A DNA stretch of 13,058 bases from Coemansia sp. RSA 922 (Eukaryota > Kickxellomycota > Kickxellomycetes > Kickxellales > Kickxellaceae), in NCBI GenBank assembly GCA_027577415.1, contig JANBQS010000724.1:1-13058 (forward strand). The letters are read 5' to 3'. Under the pieces are notes generated by a model that was not told where the DNA came from, did no database searches, and saw only the letters and a list, made by a program, of their open reading frames with translations. Shown one piece after another: positions 6,724-13,058 of the stretch (positions within the stretch are counted from its first letter, which is position 1; the number at the start of each line of letters is the position of its first letter). The translations under genes and the position numbers were made by a program.

Positions 6724-9612
6724 ATGCACATATCGTTCGGTCAGCTGGTGCTGACGTATATATTGGGGATTCTGACTATCCCCGCGCTCCTCATAGCTGG
6801 TGTGGCCCTATTCTGGGTCCTGCTACCCTCGGCTGAGCCATTTACCAGAGTGCTGGACATATCAGATGCCGCCAGCACCGAGACTGACGAGGCGAAGAAG
6901 AACCTTGTAAAGCCCGCTACTGCTCAGCAACAAGCCGACTCCTTATCTCGGCAGCCACTATCGTCGCCGTATGGTGAGCGGCGGATGGGCTGGCTCCGTA
7001 TTACTCGATCCCTTGACTCTCATCCGCCAGAGCTTGTAGAGTCACACACAAAGTTTACAGATATTGTTGCACGAGGATTTGCCAAGTGGATGCACACCAA
7101 GCGCAGCAATAGCAGCGCCGGTACTGGCAAGCGGTCGGACAGTAGTGGTGCTGGTGGGTCTGGACCTCCGCCTGATGCCTACCAGCAAGACATGTACTAT
7201 GTCGTACTCAATGGCGACACGCTAGTTATGTACGACGGCGAGGCCATGGGCGAATGTCGGGGAGTTATTATTATGACAAAGTACCGCGTGTCCTTGCACC
7301 ACAGTGAGGGTACCAGTGAGGCACAGGTTTATTCGCGCCGAACACCAATCAGGCTATCACCGGTTGACGACAGCGTCGAGGCGAGCAAGTACAAGCGGCA
7401 AGTGGCAGAGTACTTTGTGTATGCCGATCGGCCAGTAGACAAGGAGGACTGGTACTTTGCCCTGATATGGAGCTCGCTAGCAGCTACAGCCACTGTTAGC
7501 AGCGATGAGGAGGGCGATTCAAGCCTTGGACACGCGCCTTTAGACAGCGATATGCCTGGTGGTCTTGGAGGCAACTCTGTTACGCCTCTGGCTTCTCCGA
7601 GCGCGCATACAAATGGGGCAACTTTTAACATAAACGCCCACAGCGGCAACACATCAGCACAGGCGGCTGGAGGTCAGGAGCTAACTGCTGAGCAGCGCGA
7701 GCGGCGGCGACTACGCATGCGAAGGACATGCCTGGTGCCGGATTCAGTCGGTATCGGCTCCATTCTCCAGACAATATCGGCACGAGGCGAAATGCCGACT
7801 GGCCAAAATTCGGTGCGTCAGGACGAGTGGCTTAATGCCATGCTTGGCAGAGTGTTCTTGGCCGCCTATCGCACGGAGTGGGCGCGGCGTCACTTTATTC
7901 GCAAGATGCAGGCAAAATTTGACCGAGTGCAGCGGCCAGTGTTTCTGGACAAGATCGTAGTAGCGGATCTGGATATTGGCGACAATGTTCCGATAATCAC
8001 TAGTCCCAAGCTCGAGTCATTCGACGCCAACGGCCTAGTCGACACTTCGATGTACGTTCACTACAAGGGCGGCTTCCGCTTGGTGCTCAACACGGGCGTG
8101 AAGTTGGGCTCGTTGCGCATGTCAGTATCGCTCGCTGTCGTGTTGGAGAGCTTGGCTGGCAAGATGTTGGTCAGGATGAAGCCCTCACCGTCCAATCGCT
8201 TTTGGACCGGGTTCTATGAGATGCCTAGCATTCGTATTAGCCTGTCGCCGGTGTTTATGCAAAAGAAGGTCAAGTACGCTGTCGTCTCGCAAGCCATCGA
8301 GAAGCAAATCTACGAAATTTTGCGCCAGACCTTGGTGTTGCCAAACATGGACGACACTGTGTTCTTCCCGACCTTTGTAGACGACGGAGCTATATTGGAG
8401 CGCTCGCTCAAGGAGTATAAAGACCAAGCGCTAGGCGATGATGAGATATGTCTAGATAGTGACGACGATGACAAGAGCCACCGCTCTAGCAAGCGGGAAT
8501 CAGTTGCCGGCCATAGCAAGTCCGACCAGTCAGGCAGTGAGCGTAGTGGCGAGGTTCCTTTGGCGAAAAAGCTGGACTCATCAGAGCACACGACTCCAAA
8601 TCTAGTTGAGAAGCCGCGCCAACAAGTAGGACTACCATCCACTATGCCTGAAGAGGACACAAGTACAAGCACACAAGACCAGTCGGACGGCCAACGCAGC
8701 AGCGATGGGGATAGTGCGATGTGGAGCGAGGACTATGCAACGCCACAGGAGAACCTTTCCTCGTCTCGCCTGGCGATGGACTCGCCGCAGCAGCCTAGTG
8801 GCCACTCTTCTCCAATATCTAATCGTGACATTGGGTCGCAAAAGTCGTCTACCTACTCCCGCTCGACATTGGGCAGCAACTCGCCTTCGAGATTGTCACC
8901 GTCGCCTGCCAACTCGATAGCCCAGCAAGCAAGGTCTGTGTCGCTGAAGTCGACGTTATCGCTATCGGCTGCCTCGCTGCTTAAGCGGGCCAAGGACAGC
9001 CAGGCTGCGGAGTCGGCCAAGACTTGGTGGCAGAACATCCACCAAGCCAACTCGAGCAATAACAGTAGCGGGCCTATCAAGTCTCTGGCAGTACCTAGCA
9101 GACCGACCAGCGATGTGCTAGGCATTAGCTATGAAGGTAGCGGGGGAGGCGTGAACCTTAATGATGAACAATCAGGCTCGCCTGTCCAGCCCTTACGAAA
9201 CATGTCGCCGCTGTATGCCAACAGCCTTCATACGGCACGGCCTGCTACGGGCGCTAGCCCCCGTTTACCTCGATATGACGAGTCAGTAGACGAGTATGAA
9301 CTGCCGCTCTCGTCATCTGCACCACATGTGGCATCTGGCAGCAGTAGCGCCCGGCCAAGCGCAGTTGCGGGCAGTGGCGAGGGCAGTAGTACTTCCCACC
9401 AATTCCCTCGACTGCCGGATGGTAGTATTAGTAGCAGCTACAGTAGCAACTACGCCAACCGCGGCAGCAACACGACGTCGGGCGCAGACTCTTCGTTAGT
9501 CAGACGTAGACCAGCAGCGCTAAGCATGGGCAGTGAGATTGAGCTGCCACTCCACCGACGCTACTCCATAGGCAAGCAACACCAACAACAGTCGCCACCG
9601 CAAAAAGAGTAG
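6724..9612 (+). CDS. ER-anchored PH-SMP lipid-transfer protein, Nvj2/TEX2-like
   Basis: 962 residues, single exon. An N-terminal membrane segment (about 7-35, VLTYILGILTIPALLIAGVA...) gives the ER anchor. A PH-like domain follows at about 88-252 (RRMGWLRI ... KEDWYFALIWSSL), interrupted by a Ser/Gly-rich insert near 125-150 (SSAGTGKRSDSSGAGGSGPP). The SMP domain spans about 362-551: DEWLNAMLGRVF, FLDKIVVADLDIGDNVPII, the Tyr-x-Gly-Gly-Phe strand, and MPSIRISLSPVF. TM-PH-SMP is the architecture of yeast Nvj2 and animal TEX2, which move lipids such as ceramide between ER and partner membranes at contact sites. The tail (552-962) is long, acidic near 573-580 (DSDDDDK) and otherwise Ser-rich with many Ser-Pro sites (SPSRLSPSPANS), probably disordered and phosphorylated; it makes the protein longer than yeast Nvj2 (about 770). 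Ligand and target membrane are inferred. Confidence 0.92.
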   Translation: MHISFGQLVLTYILGILTIPALLIAGVALFWVLLPSAEPFTRVLDISDAASTETDEAKKNLVKPATAQQQADSLSRQPLSSPYGERRMGWLRITRSLDSHPPELVESHTKFTDIVARGFAKWMHTKRSNSSAGTGKRSDSSGAGGSGPPPDAYQQDMYYVVLNGDTLVMYDGEAMGECRGVIIMTKYRVSLHHSEGTSEAQVYSRRTPIRLSPVDDSVEASKYKRQVAEYFVYADRPVDKEDWYFALIWSSLAATATVSSDEEGDSSLGHAPLDSDMPGGLGGNSVTPLASPSAHTNGATFNINAHSGNTSAQAAGGQELTAEQRERRRLRMRRTCLVPDSVGIGSILQTISARGEMPTGQNSVRQDEWLNAMLGRVFLAAYRTEWARRHFIRKMQAKFDRVQRPVFLDKIVVADLDIGDNVPIITSPKLESFDANGLVDTSMYVHYKGGFRLVLNTGVKLGSLRMSVSLAVVLESLAGKMLVRMKPSPSNRFWTGFYEMPSIRISLSPVFMQKKVKYAVVSQAIEKQIYEILRQTLVLPNMDDTVFFPTFVDDGAILERSLKEYKDQALGDDEICLDSDDDDKSHRSSKRESVAGHSKSDQSGSERSGEVPLAKKLDSSEHTTPNLVEKPRQQVGLPSTMPEEDTSTSTQDQSDGQRSSDGDSAMWSEDYATPQENLSSSRLAMDSPQQPSGHSSPISNRDIGSQKSSTYSRSTLGSNSPSRLSPSPANSIAQQARSVSLKSTLSLSAASLLKRAKDSQAAESAKTWWQNIHQANSSNNSSGPIKSLAVPSRPTSDVLGISYEGSGGGVNLNDEQSGSPVQPLRNMSPLYANSLHTARPATGASPRLPRYDESVDEYELPLSSSAPHVASGSSSARPSAVAGSGEGSSTSHQFPRLPDGSISSSYSSNYANRGSNTTSGADSSLVRRRPAALSMGSEIELPLHRRYSIGKQHQQQSPPQKE

Positions 9613-9706
9613 TTCATTTGGACATTAAACAGACATTGGATACTGGAGATGTTTTTAACATGTACTTTATGAAAGAAAATAAGTTAAACAGATAAGTTTC
9701 GAGGAA

Positions 9707-9718
9707 AATAAAAATAAA
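9707..9718 (+). terminator. two tandem AATAAA poly(A) signals
   Basis: AATAAA at 9707-9712 and again at 9713-9718, about 95-105 bases after the PH-SMP stop. They lie only 30 bases before the stop of the convergent secreted-protein gene, so the 3' ends of the two transcripts probably overlap. Confidence 0.5.
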
Positions 9719-9747
9719 CAACAGCAGTGTATGTAGTTAAATGTTGA

Positions 9748-11514
9748 TTACAATGGAGGTGGAACCACTGCGTTGTATATCGGTGTCAATGGCGGTGCTT
9801 GGAAGGGGCCCATGTTGGCAGGGAAGGGAATGCAGATGGCGGGCATGTTCCCGGAACCAGTACTTGTGTAGGCCAGCACGACGTGGTTAGCATATGTCGA
9901 CACTGGGCCAGGAGGCATGATCGGTGGAGGTGGTGCCACCATTGGTGGAGGAGGAACAATCTCCTCGCACTCCTCAACGGGTGCAGGTGCAATGATAGGC
10001 AGCTGCTCAACAGGAGGAGGAGGTGGAGGCACCATGGGTGGTGGTGGTGGCGGCGGCTGCACTTCGTTGTATGGAGCCAAACCTACGGGTACTGGCGGCG
10101 GCGGTGGCGGGATGATATCGGGGCCGGCGAAAGGAGGAGGCGGACCAGACTCGTAGATGTGCACTGGAGGAAGAGGAGCAGATGGCGGAACTTCGCTGTA
10201 TGGCATCACATCAACTGGGACCGGTGGAGGTGGTGGAGGCGCCATGGGTGGCGGTGGTGGAGGCGCCATGGGTGGCGGTGGTGGGGGCACCATAGGTGGT
10301 GGTGGAGGCGGGACAGCGTTATACCCAGGTACTACTGGAGGAGGCATATCAGGGCCAACGATCGGTGGAAGAGGAGCCAGCGGTGGTGGCAGCTCAGCTC
10401 CATATGCCGGAGCCGCTGGAGGAAGAGGAGGCATACCAGGACCGATGATCGGAGGTAGAGGAGGTGGTCCGACGATAGGCGGCAGAGTCTCGTAGGGAGG
10501 GCCAATAGGCATGGGGGGCAGAGGAGCTAGCTCGCTGTACGGGCCCATGCCATATGGAGGCGGAGCTGGCGCTGGCATCGGTGGCAGCAGCGGCGCAATC
10601 GGTGGAGTCTCGCAATTCTCCTCGCCTAGCGGAGCAACCACAGGCGGTGGTGGTGGCGGCATAACCGGAGGAGGAGGGAGGATAGGCGCGCCATAGCCGC
10701 CGGCCAGTGGATCCATAAAAGGATCTTGTCTTTTCGCGAGCTGCGTGGAGCTTTCCTCGGAGACGGATCTAGGTGACAGATTGTCGTCGTTGGCCTCGAT
10801 CTTCATGTGGCTACGGCGGTAAAAGGGGCGCGCTGGATACGGAGCGTACGGAGCATACGGCGGGTATGGTGGGTACGGCATCGGTCCAATGCCAGGGCCA
10901 AAACCAGGACCAAAGCCAGGGCCAGCTGAGGGACCAAAGCCTGGGCCGAGCGGGACTGGATAGGCGCCTGGAGGCGGGAGGAGCAATGGAGGCGCCATGT
11001 AGTTCGGACAATTGGGAGCAAAGCTCTGAGGACCATCGCCGAGCTTGAGGTTAATACACAGATCGGTACTCAAGGCGTTGGGACCAAGAAGCAGGTCGAG
11101 GAGTCCGCCGACTATGCCCTTGTTGCGGCGGAGAGGTGCAGCAGGGAAGGGAACTGGAGGCTCGACGAGCGGCGCAACCGGGTGGTTGTCGACATCAATC
11201 AGACCGCGCTTGAAGAATGGCCCGAAAGAAGGCGGTGGCGGGGGCAGTAGCATCGGCGGTGCCAAGAAGTTCGGGCAATTTGGCGCTACGCTCTGAGGAC
11301 CGTCGCCGAGCTTGAGGTTAAGACAGAGATCGGTACTCAAGGCATTGGGACCTAGAAGCGTGTCGATCAAGCCGCCAACAATGCCCTTGTTGCGGACTAG
11401 CGGTGGTGGTGGGTATGGCAGAGGCCCGTTGAAGAACGGAGGAGGCAGCTGCGGTAGTGGATTCGCTGTAGCAACCTGTGCCAGGACAACGAATGCGGCT
11501 AGAAGCACGCGCAT
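9748..11514 (-). CDS. secreted proline-rich protein with duplicated two-Cys domain
   Basis: 588 residues, single exon. An N-terminal signal peptide (MRVLLAAFVVLAQVATA, cleavage probably before Asn18) sends it to the secretory pathway. Residues 41-82 and 130-171 are two near-identical copies of a domain, RNKGIVGGL-(I/L)-D followed by LLGPNALSTDLC, INLKLGDGPQS and APNCPN, each with two cysteines and 89 residues apart. A Gly/Phe/Pro/Tyr stretch follows (190-232). The remainder from about 278 is mostly polyproline, broken by short Tyr motifs (PYSEL, PPYETL, GYNAV, PYSEV, PYNEV), and the C-terminal end (540-580) is non-repetitive. Lys-Arg pairs at FFKR (100-103) and LAKR (259-262) are possible Kex2 cleavage sites. 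I do not recognise the Cys domain. Composition suggests a cell-wall or extracellular structural protein, or a small-peptide precursor; no enzyme motif is present. Convergent with the PH-SMP gene. Confidence 0.85.
   Translation of the reverse strand: MRVLLAAFVVLAQVATANPLPQLPPPFFNGPLPYPPPPLVRNKGIVGGLIDTLLGPNALSTDLCLNLKLGDGPQSVAPNCPNFLAPPMLLPPPPPSFGPFFKRGLIDVDNHPVAPLVEPPVPFPAAPLRRNKGIVGGLLDLLLGPNALSTDLCINLKLGDGPQSFAPNCPNYMAPPLLLPPPGAYPVPLGPGFGPSAGPGFGPGFGPGIGPMPYPPYPPYAPYAPYPARPFYRRSHMKIEANDDNLSPRSVSEESSTQLAKRQDPFMDPLAGGYGAPILPPPPVMPPPPPPVVAPLGEENCETPPIAPLLPPMPAPAPPPYGMGPYSELAPLPPMPIGPPYETLPPIVGPPPLPPIIGPGMPPLPPAAPAYGAELPPPLAPLPPIVGPDMPPPVVPGYNAVPPPPPPMVPPPPPPMAPPPPPPMAPPPPPPVPVDVMPYSEVPPSAPLPPVHIYESGPPPPFAGPDIIPPPPPPVPVGLAPYNEVQPPPPPPPMVPPPPPPVEQLPIIAPAPVEECEEIVPPPPMVAPPPPIMPPGPVSTYANHVVLAYTSTGSGNMPAICIPFPANMGPFQAPPLTPIYNAVVPPPL
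11002..11128 (-). repeat. intragenic direct repeat, copy 2 of the two-Cys domain
   Basis: 127 bases closely matching 11269-11395 with no insertion or deletion; most differences look like third-position or conservative changes. It encodes residues 130-171 of the secreted protein. The period of 267 bases (89 codons) keeps the frame. Confidence 0.85.
11269..11395 (-). repeat. intragenic direct repeat, copy 1 of the two-Cys domain
   Basis: Partner of 11002-11128, encoding residues 41-82. The segment between copies (83-129) carries polyproline and the FFKR site, so the duplicated unit probably included a proline spacer that has since diverged. Confidence 0.85.
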
Positions 11515-11697
11515 GGCTATTAAGCAAAAAGCGAGATGTCGATGAGCGAGGGTATATGAACCCGGAATAGATCGCCTAAAAAAAGGATATGCCCAGACAA
11601 TATGCTGGCGGGATATGAAGTCGTAAAAATAAACGGCAAGATGAGGAGCGACAGTCGTTAAAATGTTGTTCCTATTTTCCTTTCCGGTGCCGAGGGT

Positions 11698-11710
11698 AGC
11701 TGTTTTTATA
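11698..11710 (-). promoter_or_regulatory. TATA box, TATAAAAACAGCT
   Basis: The complement reads TATAAAAACAGCT, about 190 bases before the ATG of the secreted proline-rich gene. It is identical over 13 bases to the element before the orphan gene (3670-3682). Distance to the ATG is long but plausible. Confidence 0.5.
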
Positions 11711-11813
11711 CGAGTCGAGGATGCCCAAGAAGAGGGAGAGTACTGAACTTGGTGGAATACAACTACCGCAGAGCTAGCTCGGAGTGGGGCCGCTGTATTC
11801 CGTACTCGATCTT

Positions 11814-11830
11814 GGCAAATAACATTTGCC
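11814..11830. promoter_or_regulatory. inverted repeat GGCAAAT-AAC-ATTTGCC
   Basis: Perfect seven-base arms around three bases, about 300 bases upstream of the secreted-protein ATG and 100 bases upstream of its TATA box. This is the typical form of a dimeric transcription-factor site; the factor is unknown. Confidence 0.3.
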
Positions 11831-12340
11831 TTTTTAAAAAAATTACACAGTAGAATTGCTGGCTAATCGAGAAAGTATTCTACTACTTTTTGTTGGCTCC
11901 AGTCTACCTGGCAACCCCGCTTGAGGCAGGAGGAATCGGTTTGCCGGCGCGAAGCGATCATTGTAAAGCGGAGCGGGGAAACGAGGCGCTTGCTTCAAGT
12001 GGAGAGACAAATCAACTTGTCTACTGTGCTCACGGCTAGACTGGTCCCCTCATTCTGCCGCCGCCACTCCCCCCTTAACCCGTCAGTAGACCGACTGCCA
12101 GGCAGAATCCATAAAAATTCGATAATTAATCGTCGGTCTGTCAGCCAGCGACTACTGCGTCTTGAGGGCGATGTTAATTAAAGACGTAGCGAAAAGCCAC
12201 AGCGTAAAAAAAGGGGGGGCATATGTTACTGCGACCTGGCTTAGCAGTCAGCAAACACGAGCGCCCAAAGTTACGCGACATTTTTAGTTGCTACTGGTTG
12301 CGTGTTACTAGCATCCGCAGCTTCATCACCGGCCATCGCG

Positions 12341-12347
12341 TGACTCA
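12341..12347. promoter_or_regulatory. TGACTCA site (Gcn4/AP-1-like bZIP)
   Basis: TGACTCA within TGACTCAGTCA, the consensus bound by Gcn4/AP-1-type bZIP factors. It is far from either gene (about 650-830 bases), so activity is uncertain. Confidence 0.3.
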
Positions 12348-12404
12348 GTCATAGCAGTCCACGTACTGCGCAGCTCATCTGTCGCTGTTGCTACTGCACA
12401 AACT

Positions 12405-12422
12405 GCGCAAGATATCTTGCGC
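12405..12422. promoter_or_regulatory. 18-bp perfect palindrome GCGCAAGATATCTTGCGC
   Basis: Every one of the nine base pairs matches around GATATC. ACTGCGCA occurs both at 12403-12410, overlapping its left arm, and about 38 bases upstream (12364-12371). A homodimeric DNA-binding factor is the simplest reading; none is identified. Confidence 0.4.
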
Positions 12423-12436
12423 GTAAACGACATCGT

Positions 12437-12447
12437 CCAATGATAAG
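12437..12447 (+). promoter_or_regulatory. CCAAT box joined to GATAAG site
   Basis: CCAATGATAAG combines a CCAAT box (HAP/NF-Y type) with a GATA-factor site, 15 bases after the 18-bp palindrome. Short motifs, weak alone; the clustering adds a little support. Confidence 0.3.
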
Positions 12448-13000
12448 CGGTGATATGAGAGCAGTAGAAACATCGAGCCCGCATCCGAGAGTCGGGCTAA
12501 TCCGCTTGATGCCTGTGGGTTTGGCGGAGCTCTGACTGCTCAGGCTCCAGTGTAGGCATTTGCATCCAGGCCCACGTTCTGTTTGAGGTTAACCCGCCAT
12601 CATGCGATGTGAGCCGAGAACCGCAATATGCGCGAAAGGATGATTTACGTGTTGTCTTCTGAGATGCCAGCCTGAAGCAGCCGTATGACGTAGCTATTGA
12701 ATACCCCCCAAAAACGAGGCGATCCAAATCTACAGAAAATACATGCTCCGCGCATGCATCACTAGACTCGAACAAAAATAGCTCTGCCAAGTTGGAAAAA
12801 AAACTTCCAAACGTCTTTTTTTTTCCCGCCGAGTCCTTTTGCTAGCTCTATTTTATTTTTGCTCACTCCCCCCAATTTAGGCTCAATCCACTCTAGGCAG
12901 CATCTGTCGCGGGGACCATTTTGAATTTTACACATCCACACTATCGCGAGCAAGGAGATAATAGTAGTGCTAGTGCCACGCTGCTTTACAGATTCTCCAA

Positions 13001-13058
13001 ATGGGGCCAAAGCCTGACCACTTTTACTTGACTGCCTATGGAGGCGACGACGAGCCCG
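13001..13058 (+). CDS. probable start of a gene cut by the window end
   Basis: ATG followed by 18 further sense codons (MGPKPDHFYLTAYGGDDEP) to the window edge. The start is preceded by a pyrimidine-rich tract like that of the PH-SMP gene and by TTCTCCAA just before the ATG. Too short to assign a family. It could be a chance frame, but the codons look normal and the upstream region has promoter character. Confidence 0.4.
   Translation, partial: MGPKPDHFYLTAYGGDDEP

Larger units (their letters stand above)
11711..13000. other. 1.3-kb non-coding region between divergent genes
   Basis: No convincing gene: the open frames here lack ATG starts or domain content. It probably holds upstream regulatory DNA for both the secreted-protein gene (leftward) and the gene starting at 13001 (rightward). 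It contains several dyads and factor-like sites listed separately, poly-G and poly-T runs (12211-12217; 12816-12824), and a pyrimidine-rich tract from about 12813 to 12898 before the right-hand start. Confidence 0.5.

Noticed and set aside
8722..8757. FFAT-like VAP-binding motif (SEDYATPQE) in the PH-SMP tail
   Set aside because: It lacks the second aromatic and the Ala at the key position; too loose to call.
9917..10696. Plus-strand glycine-rich frames opposite the secreted protein
   Set aside because: They are the direct complement of proline codons in the minus-strand gene; no signal peptide-led or domain-bearing product, and GGN repeats stay open by composition.
11921..12181. 86-codon plus-strand frame
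   Set aside because: No ATG at its start (begins at a TTG), no recognisable motif, and composition like the surrounding non-coding DNA.
12497..12790. 97-codon minus-strand frame
   Set aside because: Begins at TTG rather than ATG and shows no domain or coding signature; likely chance.
1..13058. CRISPR array, bacterial operon or phage module
   Set aside because: No regularly spaced repeats, no Shine-Dalgarno-led gene clusters; gene content and signals are eukaryotic.

Overview
The window looks like intron-poor nuclear DNA of a fungus, probably an early-diverging one. It carries a single-exon PH-SMP lipid-transfer protein of the Nvj2/TEX2 type, a ZCCHC8-like zinc-knuckle plus PSP protein (a pairing absent from budding yeast), TATA boxes about 100-190 bases upstream of start codons, and AATAAA signals after stops. 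A Kickxellomycotina-type (Coemansia-like) genome is my guess, from general impression only.

Layout. Positions 1-594 (+) hold the 3' part of a RimJ/RimL-type GNAT acetyltransferase gene cut by the window edge. It converges on a ZCCHC8/PSP nuclear RNA-surveillance-type protein (664-2343, -). From 2344 to about 5460 the DNA is AT-rich and gene-poor. It holds one small orphan gene with its own TATA box and poly(A) signal (3180-3557, -) and at least two decayed coding fragments: a start-less frame on the minus strand that reads either as a retroelement endonuclease GDxN region or as a WD40 blade (4006-4203), and a frameshifted reverse-transcriptase-like relic on the plus strand (4795-5298). Several inverted repeats lie between them.

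The right part is gene-rich. At 5567-6280 (+) is a PhnZ/TmpB-type HD-domain protein in which almost all metal-binding residues are replaced, so it is probably a pseudoenzyme. At 6724-9612 (+) is the membrane-anchored PH-SMP protein. Convergent to it, at 9748-11514 (-), is a secreted proline-rich protein carrying two copies of an unfamiliar two-cysteine domain followed by a long polyproline region studded with Pro/Gly-Tyr motifs. Its upstream region, about 1.5 kb with no convincing gene, has an 18-bp perfect palindrome and several transcription-factor-like sites, and it ends at the probable start of a plus-strand gene (13001) that runs off the window.

Nothing suggests an operon or one joint pathway: these are separately transcribed eukaryotic genes. 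The most unusual items are the metal-ligand-stripped HD protein, the duplicated secreted Cys domain with its Tyr/Pro array, and an identical 13-base TATA-containing element in front of two minus-strand genes.
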